Shown: positions 11,101 to 22,212 of the stretch, piece after piece
Position numbering within the stretch: the stretch's first letter is position 1
How the letters are laid out: every line of letters starts with the position of its first letter
Origin: Pseudopyrenochaeta lycopersici
Taxonomy: Eukaryota > Ascomycota > Dothideomycetes > Pleosporales > Pseudopyrenochaetaceae
Direction of reading: 5' to 3'
Length of the DNA: 64,000 nt
Assembly (NCBI GenBank): GCA_003313425.1
Contig: NHZP01000006.1
Coordinates: 1,674,001 to 1,738,000 of the forward strand
Notes under the pieces: model-generated
What the model saw: only the letters and a program-made list of their open reading frames with translations
What the model was told of the DNA's origin: nothing
The model's database searches: none
Translations under genes and position numbers: made by a program

Positions 11101-14100
11101 GCGCTAGGAGAAGCTAGTATACCTAAGGAAAGTAAGCACATCTTAGGTAGTCTTTAGTATTTCCTATTACTGTACAGCCTTAATCTTCTTAGAGTTAATT
11201 TTAATACCTTTATTTATAATTATTATACCTAGGAACTTAATACAGTCTATATAAAATTCTAATTTACGCAGGTCTATATAGAACCTTTTTTCCTTAAGGC
11301 GCGTAAGTACCTTTTTTATATGCTCTATATAGGCTTCTACTAATTCTAAGAAAACTAAGATATTATCTAGATAGGCAGTATAAAACTTATTAAGGTACTT
11401 AAAAAGAGCGCTGTTAATTACCCTTTAAAACATAGCTAGAGTATTACAGAGGCCTATAGGCATTACGCGGTATTAATAAGTACTCTAACGCGTAAAGAAG
11501 GTAGTAAGCTACTCTAAACTAGGCTTTATGCGAATTTAATAAAAAGCGTGCATAATATTAAATTTAGAAAAGATAACAGCTTTATTAAGCTTAGCTAAAG
11601 TCTTACAGAAGAAAGGAATTAGGTATTAATCCTTAACAGAAACTTTATTAAGGTCTTAATAATCTACGCAGACTTAGATACTACTACTAGGTTTAGTAAT
11701 AATAAGTAAGTTATTTCGTGTAGCAGAGGGTCCCTAGAAGATAAAATCCTAAGCCTCTATCTCCTAAATATATTACTTAATAGCTTTAAACTATTTACTA
11801 GAAAATAGTTTTACTTAATAATTAGGCACCTTAGCTCCTAGCTTAAGCTTAATCTTATAGTTATGTTCTAAGTAATCTAGGAGCTTAGCTGCAGCTACTT
11901 TATTAAATATAGGAATAATTAAGGTATATTCCTTAAGCAGGTGCAGAGGCAGGATATCTTTTAACGAGACTTCCTTAGGAGGGTTAAAGAACTTATTATA
12001 GTCCTTTTATACCGCTGCGTAACAGATTTTCTATAACGCTCCTAGTAGTAAGCAACAAACTATTATAAATAGAAGGTAGTTTTTTTATTTAGTAAACGCC
12101 TAAATAGCTCTTAGTAAGATAACCTTAATACCTACTGCAGGTTTAGTTTACTAATATAGTACTTAGTGTTTATTATCTAGCTTTACTAGGGCTGTAGTAT
12201 CTAACTTTACCTATTATTAGCTAGTCTTACCTTTATTCCTACTATCTATAGAGGAACTAGGCTATGTAGAGGCGTTAGGCGTAGCTTACTTACAGACAAC
12301 TTATAGTGTATACGAGTGTTACTAGCATTCTATTTAGTAGTATACGTTAAGGAATTTAATTATACCCTAACAGTAATTAAAGCGTAGTGCGTATAGTTTT
12401 CTCTAGCAGAATCCTAATACTAGGTTAAAAGCCCTACACTAGTTAAGAATATAGGTAGAAGTGTGCTTAAAGTAGGAATTAATTTTTATATAAAATTTAA
12501 CCCTATAAGTAATAGATTTTAAAGTAATACCTTTATATCTTTCGCACATAATAGGCGTAATAAGAGGAATTAGTTAGAACCCCTAGGTAAGCTAGAGGAA
12601 CCGCTATAAGATAAAGTTTGTATCTACCCCGTTATCTGCTAATATCCAGGCGACGTAGAGGGCGTTTTCTTATTATCTAATTATGCTTATAAAAGTAAAC
12701 TAGTTTAGGCTATCTAGACACAGCTTATCTTTCTAGACAGCCTGCGTGCGTTATAAGAGTGCCTGCGCTACGGGCTTATGTATGCTGCCCTAGTAAGTAG
12801 CAGCTAGCGCAGTTTCCTAAGACTAATTATTAACCCTAGATAAAGAACTTTTATCTAGGGTTACTCTTCTCCTAAATAAATAATAACCTTAGCTTTATTA
12901 CTATTGCTGTTAGAGGCTTTTTTATAGTTAGAGTTACTAGTCTCTAGGCTTACGTGCACGTAATAATTAGTAGCTAGGTTACTGCGCGGATTTCCTTAAT
13001 ACTAGTTACGGCTAGAGTCCGCGTTATAAGGCTTAGGACTGTTAGCTAGCTTATAGTCACCTATTCTATTGTCTTTAAATAATAGATGTAGGCCTAGAGC
13101 AGGCTTACTAGCTTTCTTAATAGGCTTATCTGCCGCTGTCCTTAGAACAAATTTACGAGGCGGTGCTAGGCTTAGTCTAGCTGGCGCGTTACGCCCTTTT
13201 ATTCAATTAGCGAGATACTGAGGCAATTGCTAGAGGTTGTAGCTCTAACATGCATTATTAATTATATTGTAAAGAGATTAGAAGTTAGCAGTAGTATAGA
13301 CAGCGGGCGCGCTGCTAAGGCTCTGTTAGAGATAGCTTAGAAGCTTAGCCTAAAGCTTATACGCTTGAGTTACGGTAATCTATCTAAGCTAAGTAGCGAT
13401 AGCATTAAACTCTGTCTAGAACAGAGCCTATACTTTAACTATAGTAGAGTATTCTAGCGAGCTACGTTCTAGGAAGACTAAAGCATTATATTACTATTCT
13501 GCTATAACGTAGTAGTTGCGGTTACTAAAGATAGAGTTAAGGATATAAAAACACTTAAAGTTGTCCTTATATTAATATAAAAACCTATTAGGCTCTCGCA
13601 GTAAGGTTTAAGCAGAACCGCTAGTAGCTTAAAAGATAAATTATGCTTATATATTATTATATTGCTAGTCTAACCTGTTATTTTTAAAATAGTTAAGTAT
13701 CTTTATAATCTACCTATAAAGATTAGGACCCCTAGAGTATACTAGAGGCACCTAAATTTACTTATTCTTTATAGACAAGAACTAATATAACTCCTTAATC
13801 TTATAGTAGAGCTTAGTTAGATAAGGGCTTAGCGTTACTATATTACCTAGGGATGTTTAGTATTCGCAAGTAAGAGGAAGGTTAGTTAAGAGTAGAACAC
13901 GCTAAGGGGCACCAAACTTATTAAGAATACCGCCCGCTACGTTACCTTATAGGAGGATTTGTATAGGTGTACTTATTCCTTCTAGCAGAGGCTTATTTAT
14001 AGCTCTTAGGGCTGGCTGTAATAGAGTAAGTCTAGTAAGGCCTAAAACCTTAGGAGAGCTAGACAACAGATAGTCGCGTAACGCAGAGTTACGCTTATTC

Positions 14101-15531
14101 TTAATTTCTTATAACGAACCTTCTAAGGTCTTATAGTTAGCGACGAGCTTATTCTACTACTTACTAAGCTTATTATATTCTTTAACTAGCTTATCCTTTT
14201 ATTAAGTAAAGCTACGTTATTATTTAGTTAGTTCCTACTTTAGAGTAGAAGCGTTAAGGTAGTATGTCTCTAATAACTTCTTATCCTTATTAAGAGCATA
14301 TAGGGCACACCTAAATAGTATTATTAGGCGTGCAAGTTACGTAGGCTTAAGGCTTAAGAACTTACTAGAGTAGTTCTTTATAAGCTAGATACCTAAGGGT
14401 GCTAATTACTAAATAGAAGCAGGTAGACTTAAGCTCGCAGATAGTAGCAAACCTAGAAGGCTACCTAGAAGAAGATAGTTATTAAAGTCCTTAGGGAGAC
14501 CTAGATTAGCAGCTTCCTTACGTAGCTGCATCTAATAAGCTCCCTTAGCACGCTGTGTCGTATTACGAGAGAAGGAATATAGATTAACTTCCTTAGTTAA
14601 CAAGTTAGCACAGGAGCTTATTAGCGTAAATTTAGGGTACTCTATATCTTTAATAATAGAGTTTTCTAAGATAACTAGTTCTAAATCCTCTATAGCTTTA
14701 TTCTTGTTCTTCTCTTAGCATTAATAAGCCTTTTCCCTAAGTTAATTATAAGCCGCCTGTGTTTTAGCTGACGCGTCGTCTTTCTAATAGGCTTAAAATT
14801 TAGGCCGCTAGCTAGAGGACCCTTTATTATAAGAGCTATCTACTATTAGGCTAAATAAAGAAGGTTAGATAGAAGTAAGAGTAGCTGTAGTAGTAAAAGT
14901 AAAAGTTAAAGTAAAACTAGAGGGAATCCTTAAGCTTTAGTAAGCAGACTTAAGATTTAACTATTAGTTAAGTAGTATTATTAGTTAGGTAAGGTTACTA
15001 GGACTAGGACAAATACTTAGGAGTATTATATATAGGCTAAGTTTAGAGAATTACCTAATCAGGAAGTTTTAGAGGGTAAATACGTGCTTAAGGCAGCACG
15101 TGCGCGTAATTAAAACACACGCACAGACTATAGTATATAAAAGTAGGAATAATCCCTAGAGTATTCCTATTTAAGGAAAGGAATAATAGGACGTGTCTTA
15201 TTAATAATAATCTTAGCGTTTAGGTAGCGTAAAGCGCAGGTACTAAAGTGTAAAATAGGTTACTAGTAAGGAAACCTAGTAAATTCTAGGCTATTCTAAA
15301 GCTTAACTAAGGGGGAATAGCTTATAAAATTTTAGCTAAACTGGCAGCAGAGGATAGCACTGTAAATTAACTATTGTGTGAGGGCTATCCTAAAGCTTAA
15401 CTAAGGGGGGATAGGATCTGGTCCTAGTACGTTAGTACTACCTTACTGTTAAACTCACCTAAGAGGTAACAGCTTAAGCAACTGTGTGTTAACTACGGAG
15501 AGGAGCTAAAGCGCTGTATAATCTGCTATTA

Positions 15532-15833
15532 TGTAAGGCAGTCAACACGCACAGTTAGGACGGTCTTAGTTAAAGAAACTTAATTTAAAAGGAAATGGAT
15601 AAAATAGCAGATACCTCTTACCTTCGGGGGAGAGGTGCTGCCTATATACATGAGCTAGAGCAGGCTAGTCCCGATCCAGTTACCTAGCTTGGTGAAAGGT
15701 AAGAGGTAATAGTTACCTTTCACCTGCGTCTAGTAACTTGGCAGGATCGTTACCTTTCACCTGCGTCTAGTAACTTGGAAGGATTGAACCCTTTCACCTG
15801 CGTCTAGTAACCTGAAAGGATTGAACCCTAACA
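15532..15833 (-). repeat. Right LTR (5' LTR) of the gypsy element
   Basis: 302 bp copy of 7835-8136 with the same internal tandem units and hairpin. It differs only by transitions in the positions compared. Confidence 0.9.
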
Positions 15834-17847
15834 GTGATGTAGTGCTCGTGAAGGAACTTACGCGTTGCAGCTGCTGTGTGTATATGCGCGTTATCCTGCA
15901 TAAAAAGCTAAGAACGACGCCAAGAAGGTAGAAGTCCTTTAGTTAAGGCCTTAATGTAACTTTTAGCGGAGTATCCTTACTTTTTTACATTAAAATCACG
16001 CACTATTATGACTAGAGGACGTCTTCTAGCATACCCGCGTTTATCTAACTATATTAAGCCCTATACTATTTATGCAACCTTTTTACCGCAGCTATAGGTT
16101 TGCAGCATTATTACCTTCCATTTCTTATCTAGTTTTTAAAAAACCTACTCCTAGTTTTGCCCTAAGCCCTTCTAAACTAGGCACTTATCTGAGAACTTAA
16201 CGGTGCGCTAATGCCACAGGAATTAATTGTACTCCTTGCAGAACTTAAGGCGCCTTAACGCACGCGAGCGATTAAGCTTAGGACAGTTTTTACAAGGTTA
16301 ATTAGTGAGGCCTTGTCTTTTAAGGAATCGTGCTAATGTGTTATTGCTGGGTGGCTTCGAAGAGGTGCCATCTGGATTCACAACCACTGCCACTTCAGCT
16401 AGCTCTTTGTACTTAATTTTTAGCTGCGCGCGTGCTTTGCGATAGATAATCTTCTTTTAATAAAGGGATAGTATAGGCGGTTAACCGCTGCGAGGTTTAT
16501 CTGCAGTTGTACCTGTTTATTAATATTTTTTCCTCAGGTCGCGTATGGTGCTTTCGCTTCGGCGATACGCGTTAGCAACTTAAGCAACTGTAGAACCACC
16601 ATGCAGCATCCTAATAATTTAATCCCGCTGCTGGACAGTTAAATTAGGAACCCTGCGCACATTTTGGTCTATTTCTTGTAAAATTCAGCGTTGTGGTAGC
16701 ATAGTTATGATACATGAAAGTTGAGAAGGAGATGTTGTGAGGGAACGCGTCGCGCTTGTCCAACGGAAACTTTTGCGGGGTCACTGTACCATATGTCAGT
16801 ACAGTCTATCTCATTTACAAGCACATTGGGACTTACGTCATATGGAAACAACCCTGCTCCAACTCAACCCCGTTGTTGCACTTCGTGCACTGTTGCCACC
16901 TACTACGCTTAGCCACATCCATGAGCAGGTGAACATGGGGGTCGCTGGGACAAAGGCCCTTATGTTCGGCACCTTTGCACAACCGACACATGTTTTATGC
17001 TTGCAGAGTACACAAGAACCAACATCAGCATTAATATCCTTTGAACGAAGAAACTCGGAGCACTTTGCGTTCGAGCAGTACGTTGGGTTTGGCGTCGCGA
17101 GCTCTTCAACCTTGAGATCAAAGTTTTTAACGAGCTCTTTTGGTAGGATGAGGCGGCATGTATCCAGCGGAATAGGAACTTTGCAGCAGCGCGGAGGGAA
17201 GAGCGATGTGTTGTCGAGCGCGCTGATGAACAGATTAACGAGGCAAATTCGACAGTAGGTGTGGGCCTCCGGCTTGCATTCAAGAGTGAGAGTGCTTTTA
17301 CCAGAGACAACCTCCATGCATGCGCAGCACTTGGTCAGCGCATCGGAACCGAGGATCGTGGCTTTGGTAGTGCCGTTCACATCATCAGCCTCGACGATTT
17401 GGTTCCGTTGACAGGTGCTCGATGGGTGAGCTGGCACTCGAAAGCCGCTGCGTAGTGCTCTCGTGCCATTGCCCGTTGCTCGTCGCTACCACACTCGGGT
17501 GCACCGTAGAGGCTGGCCTCGTAGTCAGCGCTTTGCTTAACATCTGTATCGCTGAATGTCAGGCCCGCTAGTTGCATAGCGAGCTGATGATCGCGGACCG
17601 CCCTCTTCTCTTCTTCTAAAAGCCTGGAGAAAGCGACGCGATCCTCATGCTCCTCTCGCAAGATTTCGAGTAACAGGACTGGGCCTTCCAAGATCTGCGG
17701 CTGCTGTTCGAGTTCCTGTCGCATCATCTGAAAAGTCGTACGCGCATCACCATCGAGAATGTCTGCTTCGTCGTAGAGACGATCGAAGAGGCCGTTGATG
17801 TCGGCAAGCTGCTGCTCAAGTGCGGGTTCAGCTAATTTGGGGTCCAT

Positions 17848-18584
17848 GGAGGCGCTTAGTACTGTAGTAGCTAAGTGGCTGACAATAACGTAGTTTGCGG
17901 TTGACGGATGGAAGTGAGATCGAATAATCGCGTCAAATCGAGCTAATTTGGGGTTTGATTGTGACGTAAAGCCATAAAGTGTGCATAAGAGCTTGGTTTT
18001 CGGGGTGAATGACAGGTCTTGCTCATCCCGATATTACTTCTGTGACTGGCGCCGATGAACTCACCTCTGACTCCGATGCAATCGCCGCTTCGCCCCCTTC
18101 CTGTGCATAAATTATATTGGGAATACGATCATGTTTGCCCTTGCCCTCCCCAGCTCGAGAGTATCAAGGTGGCCAAACCTGGTGTTCCTGTCAAGCAGAA
18201 GTAACAGTGGTATGAAAATTCAGTGTCATCTATACATGTTCTCGCACGCGCGCACTAATTTCGCATTGCACCGTTACTACTATAGTTTCTAGCGAATACG
18301 GCTTCACCCGACAATCACGCCAATTGCAACCTAAAACGAGTGTCAGTAAAACTAAGAGATTGTATATTACTATGGCTTGACTATTAGAAGTAATGTAGAC
18401 TGAGTAGTGGAGCTGTAGTGGAAATGTCCGGCTACGCTATTAAACAAAGCCCTCTGGAAATCGGGCGGGAAGGTAATTATAACACTAGTTGTGATTTTCC
18501 ATTAGCGGCTGTTAGAAGGTCGAGGGAGACCTATCGTTTCAATCTTAAGTAATATCATACGGGGAAAGAGACGTACAAAGCCTA
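17848..18584. other. Intergenic region upstream of the RBR gene
   Basis: No supported frame. It carries the presumed promoter of the RBR gene (minus strand) and the 3' flank of secreted-protein gene A. No repeat or RNA gene was recognised. Confidence 0.4.
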
Positions 18585-19068
18585 CTAGCAACTGCACTTT
18601 CCTCCACACTTAAGTTGATACTTCACAAGGGAACACTGCGAGTCAATCGAGCATGATGCCCATCTACCCTTTCCATAATCTACTGCCGTCCAACACCATT
18701 TTCCTTTGTCTAATTGTTTCGGATCACATCTGGCATAGCACCACCCATCCTCAGAACAGCCCCAGATATGTCCCTTCCAGCATGATCGCGCCTGTAATCC
18801 CTCAGAGCGAGATTGCATATTCGTATCATCTCTGACTTTTGGTAGGGTGTGACCGTTAGGATGTTCCCGGCATATAGTATACTTGCGCAATACATTAGAG
18901 ATACTACTATAATCAGTAATACATACTTACATTCGCTGGGTTTTCTCCCTCTGGAATGCTCTCAACGCATCCATTATCTGGTGACCCTACCTCCTCTTCA
19001 GCAATAGGCGTAGCTGTAGCAATAGCTGTAGCTACGGCAAGGAAGAATAATCTAGGTAAGAATTTCAT
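18585..19068 (-). CDS. Small secreted cysteine-rich protein, paralog A (candidate effector)
   Basis: Two exons, 19068-18931 and 18881-18585, encode 144 aa. The 49-nt intron has donor GTAAGT and acceptor AAG and falls in phase 0, exactly where the intron of paralog B falls. The N-terminus (MKFLPRLFFLAVATAIATA) is a typical signal peptide. The mature part has 12 cysteines with spacing shared with paralog B: VES-type C, TIC, CWKG, GC, WCYARC, WCW, SC, QC, CGG, CSC. Several Trp residues follow WCYA and WCW. No enzyme domain is recognised. Secretion and the dense cysteines suggest an apoplastic, disulfide-bonded protein such as an effector, which is inference from composition. It is divergent to paralog B, 1.5 kb away. 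Confidence 0.8.
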
Positions 19069-20543
19069 TTTAAAGCTGTGTAGAGCAATGTATCTAAAAG
19101 TGGAGGTTATTATTATTTTGTGTTTTAATTTGAGGAGGGAGGTCTAGCTATATTTATATACTATGAGTATCACCTTAGCATATCCCGTGAAAATTGTACA
19201 TTGTCATAGCGCTACAAACACCTTCCTATATTAGCTAAGGAATAACAGTTAGCCCGCCTCCAACGCGCCAACGGCCAGCTCGTACCCACAGGCCTTGTAA
19301 AGACCATCATCTACGACACTGTGGCGTTTATACTAAAAGTGCCTCATTCCCCAAACCTCGGCGTAATAAAGGGCGCCTTAAGAATCCTTCCAACGGAAGC
19401 AATGGCTACGGTGACCGAAAATGCACAGCCACTCAACAAAATCATAAACGAGATCAAAGTAGTACTGAAGCCGTACGACATTTTGCCGCAGTCACGCAAT
19501 AGAACACCAAATACGGAGGAAGAAACAAGAGTAGTCGTAAAGGAAGCATTGGAAATTCGCCCGGCCAAGTCCACGAGCATCGGTCACGCTTTTTTCTCGT
19601 ATAGAAGTCAAGCTATTCTCTTATATTTCCGAGTCTAACGTCAATCCCTGCAACGGAAAATCTATCGCAATGGAAAATACCGCAATTAGTTCCACTTTGC
19701 ACTAATCTTGCAACGCCAGCATCACCATTGCCATCTCTTGCTAGCAGTAAAAATGTATGCTGGATATTTCTTAATCTGCTCCTGAGCTTACAGGTGAAAA
19801 TGCTATTGCGATAACTCTCTCTATTATTTACTCGCTTCGTTTCGTTGTAAAACAGACTGACCTAACCGCAGTAGCCCCGCTAACTTCGCATCGTTAGTAA
19901 CTTGTTTCGTATTGTTCTACCGGTGCTTGGAATCACATTATAACGCTTGCAGTCAGCAGCAGCCTCACAGCAGATGTTGTACGATGGTTTGTGTGGGATC
20001 GAACGATTGCAGACCCTAAATCGCGCGAAGCAGCATGCTCGATAATGCTCCTCGACACCTCATGCAGCACTAGATCACGGTACGTGCTGCCGGACATCCG
20101 CTTGAAGCCTAGTTAGATGTGCAGCTCAGGCCTACTTGTGACCAGCACGGCCAGACGTACGGATCCTATCTCCTTCGCCTCATGCAGGAAACCAGAGAAT
20201 AGCTCGAATATTATGCTCCTGCTCGAGGAGGCGTGCTATATTTAGTGACCTTTTAGTAAAATTCTAAGTACCTTCTTAAACTACTCCGTAAACTATCTCT
20301 CCCTCATACTCGCCCCATGCACTAAGGAGTCTTAGCGTGTAGGCTGAAATATTAAATGGACAGGAACATACTAGACTCTCAATGAGTCGGTGAAGCCGAA
20401 ATTAGGGCTGTGCTGGTCACCAATCCTAGTCTGGCTCCACCAACTTATAGTATATAATTATTATCTGTTCTCTCTTAAATTCAAATAATAAATAAGAACA
20501 GTAACCTTCACTATTAGACGTATTTCGCTCTAGAGCTTTAAAA
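19069..20543. promoter_or_regulatory. Shared upstream region of the divergent secreted-protein pair
   Basis: 1.5 kb between the two start codons, so both promoters must lie here. TATA-like stretches occur near both ends (TATATAATTATT at about 20451-20462; TATATTTATATA at about 19149-19160 on +). The middle holds a coding fragment (19240-19640). The rest shows nothing recognisable. Confidence 0.5.
19243..19638 (+). pseudogene. Unidentified coding fragment
   Basis: The open frame starts without an ATG (the stretch begins after a stop near 19233) and reads QLARLQRANGQL followed by LVKTIIYDTV, PNLGVIKGALRILP and a charged helical part ending near EIRPA. The composition looks like real protein, but start and end are missing and the last 25 residues look unrelated. 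I do not recognise the family; a retroelement gag or a repeated accessory gene are possibilities. It is not one of the secreted proteins. Confidence 0.35.
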
Positions 20544-21153
20544 ATGACATTCTTATATAAATTACTCTTTCTTACTCTTGTAGCTGCAAATGTAGCTATT
20601 GCTAAAGAGGAGGTGGAACAACTAGCTCATGTATGCGTTGAGAGTATTCCAGAGGGAGGAAACCCAGCCAATGTGAATCTATCTATATTCTTGTTGCTAT
20701 TGCAGTATTTCTAACACAATAAACTAGTATACGATATGCCGAGAACATCCTAACGGCCACACCCTACCAGAATTTAGAGATGAAGCTGCGACAGCGATCA
20801 CCATACTAGAGACGGATGAGGGAAAAAGAGATCATCCTCTAGGCCGCGACCCTGACGAACGAGATATTGTCCCCAAGGATTCAGGCTCGACTTCTCCTGC
20901 TAATGCGCTTATACAACCCAGCTCCAAGGAATTACAGGGCCGAGCATGCTGGAAGGGAAAAAACTTTGGCTGCTCAAAGGATCAATGGTGCTATGCTAGA
21001 TGTAATCCTCCGGACGAAAAGAACGAGGGCCAATGGTGTTGGCTGGCGCAAGACCGAGGGAATGGTCATTGGGCATCGTGCTCAGAAGATAAGCAGTGTG
21101 ACTTCAGAAAGTTCAGTTCTCTTAGGTGTGGGGGAAGGTGCAGTTGTTATTAG
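20544..21153 (+). CDS. Small secreted cysteine-rich protein, paralog B (candidate effector)
   Basis: Two exons, 20544-20672 and 20728-21153, encode 184 aa. The 55-nt phase-0 intron has a weaker donor (GTGAAT), a branch-like TTCTAAC and acceptor TAG. The signal peptide is MTFLYKLLFLTLVAANVAIA, followed by KEEVEQ. It has twelve cysteines in the same order as paralog A, with shared blocks CVESIPEG, NPAN, YTICREHPNGHTLP, CWKG, WCYARC, WCW and CGG-CSC. It is longer than A by about 40 residues between HTLP and the first CWKG (acidic, Asp/Glu-rich). Ends ...CSCY. Likely extracellular; the effector role is inferred from size, secretion, cysteine content and transposon-rich context. Confidence 0.82.
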
Positions 21154-21350
21154 AAGACTTTGTAAGGGTATCCCTATGAACGAAATAGCCTGACAAAATC
21201 CTACTGCGCTCACTAGCATTACGCGCTGATACCGATCTCTAAGTAATTTTAGTACTATTGGCGACCACGCTATAGCCCCTCGTGTAGGTGATAGTGTAGT
21301 GGGTGGTATTTACCGGTGAATAACAAATCCGCTCCTGACAGCTGTAACTG

Positions 21351-22212
21351 CTAGCTATATTTGCTTTCAGGCGTAAGCTGCAGCTCTTCGTAGATGTCAA
21401 CTAGAAGGGCCTCAAGCCTGGCGTCTTCCCTCATTGTGTTCAGTGACCATCCACACTGCAGCAAGATAGCCAATATCTCTTTCTGTGGTCCAAACGAGAA
21501 GGCCGCGTCCACGTTCAGTGCGAGAAACGCCTGAACGTGTGGCCGCAGTTCCCTCTCGTGTACCTGCCACGTATGCGTCTGTCCTTGCGACAGTGCAAGC
21601 ACGCAGCCAGCTGAAACCCACGCCTGCTCTTGCCGTGCCTCCTGCAGCCGGTCCCCCGCCCAAGCGTGCGCCAGCGGATGCATCGACAGGCCATCCAGGC
21701 CGTCCGAAGCATGGCCCGTCGTTACCAGAGACAGCGAGGCGAGCAGATCAGTGGCCCCCCCAAGTCGATAGTTGTCCCACTCGTCTTCGTGCGTACCCAC
21801 CAACTTGGGAAGCTGAGACACGTGCCATTGTGTCAGAGCGTCTATTCCGCCTGTCTCCGCATCCTCATCCTCGAGCACTCGTCTGGCGCCTATCCACGCA
21901 TCTTCGAAGACCTGCAGCGGAAACACGCCCGAGCGTAGCATAGACAATACAGCGAGCAGATCGAGAGCATCGCCGACGGTCTCCTCCTCAGCATTGTGCA
22001 GAACCGCAACAGAATGGCGTATACATGTAGATACCTCGACCGCTCCTGCTTTGGATTATGTCTGAGCATCCGCTTGCGCTGTTGCTGGTACTTCGCAGGA
22101 TACTGGTGAAGTTGGCAGTACCCTCCAGCAATGTATGCGCCAGCTTGGATCAGCGCCAGCGTATGTGACCCTACCAGACGCACAATCTCCTGCGCCTGCT
22201 TCTCACATAGCG
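21351..22212 (-). pseudogene. NB-ARC-type NLR fragment (winged-helix and following region)
   Basis: The minus-strand coding begins abruptly at about 22212 with EKQAQEIVRLVGSHTLALIQ, then AGAYIAGGYCQLHQYP, the motif after the nucleotide-binding core of fungal NB-ARC proteins. After SRYLHVYA the frame shifts (near 22018) and continues with DALDLLAVLSMLRSGVFPLQ, then SMHPLAHAWA, a conserved winged-helix block, and ends at 21351. P-loop and N-terminal effector domain are missing to the right, where a LINE derivative begins, and the TPR array is missing to the left. These proteins are ATP/GTP-dependent receptors in fungal non-self recognition. This copy is a remnant with one frameshift. Confidence 0.75.

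Larger units (their letters stand above)
7835..15833 (-). mobile_element. RIP-degraded Ty3/gypsy LTR retrotransposon, 8.0 kb
   Basis: Two 302-bp LTRs (7835-8136 and 15532-15833), both starting TGTAAGG and ending ACA, with GTGAT duplicated at 7830-7834 and 15834-15838. About ten LTR differences were seen and all are C/T or G/A transitions, as RIP leaves. Orientation is minus: a polypurine tract (complement of 8141-8150) abuts the left LTR, and the minus strand near 11350-11373 reads YLDNILVF, the reverse transcriptase YLDDILVF motif with one Asp changed to Asn. No frame remains open through the interior, which is full of TAG/TAA. It lies inside the Tc1/mariner element. Confidence 0.93.
7571..16620 (-). 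pseudogene. Tc1/mariner transposase, RIP-degraded and interrupted
   Basis: Two pieces: about 16620-15839 and 7834-7571, separated by the gypsy element. The C-terminal piece keeps LKKRMYKLY and ends MRRRIAACTKAQGWQTRY, typical of fungal Tc1/mariner transposases, with several in-frame stops. The N-terminal boundary is approximate because stops are dense. The reading resumes exactly across the GTGAT target duplication, confirming that the gypsy element landed inside this gene. Confidence 0.8.
7434..16786 (-). mobile_element. Tc1/mariner transposon in the RBR intron, itself split by a gypsy element
   Basis: Perfect 26-bp terminal inverted repeats lie at 7434-7459 and 16761-16786 (ends CAGTGACCCCGC), flanked by TA at 7432-7433 and 16787-16788. 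Removing the gypsy insertion and its duplicate leaves about 1,349 bp, a normal mariner size. On the minus strand the interior reads as a degraded DDE transposase: FMQDNARIHTA is encoded just right of the gypsy element (about 15840-15905) and YSPNLNLIK, the altered DPNPIE-like motif, just left of it (about 7770-7805). The frame ends at 7571. Many TAG/TAA codons replace Gln/Trp positions, as RIP produces. Confidence 0.9.
7210..17847 (-). pseudogene. RBR (RING-IBR-RING) E3 ubiquitin ligase gene, split by nested transposons
   Basis: Minus strand. The 5' part (17847-16837, ATG at 17847) encodes an acidic, Gln/Glu-rich N-terminus, then RING1 (CCACMEVV..., CRICL, PPRCC), an IBR (C-x2-C and TCVGC) and the start of RING2 (CTKCNNGVELEQGC, HMT). 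The 3' exon (7426-7210) supplies CRC-CHQFCYLCG and WKGCTCPQWDE, completing RING2. The joint codon AC|G reads Thr and gives the continuous HMTCRC. Donor GTAAGT is at 16836, acceptor TAG at 7429-7427; the 9,410-nt intron is about 55 nt once the transposons and the TA duplicate are removed. The 5' part also changes frame near 17400-17490 (indel, or a 59-nt GT-AG intron 17489-17431 without a clear branch site) and near 16975 (one-base indel). The family transfers ubiquitin from E2 through a RING2 cysteine. Likely dead here. Confidence 0.85.

Noticed and set aside
7835..15833. Many short frames in the gypsy interior as genes
   Set aside because: Stops are dense in all frames; the only recognisable coding text is degraded reverse transcriptase on the minus strand.
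16737..17258. 173-codon plus-strand frame
   Set aside because: It is antisense to the RBR gene; the minus strand gives clear RING/IBR cysteines while this frame has no motif and begins in the mariner repeat.
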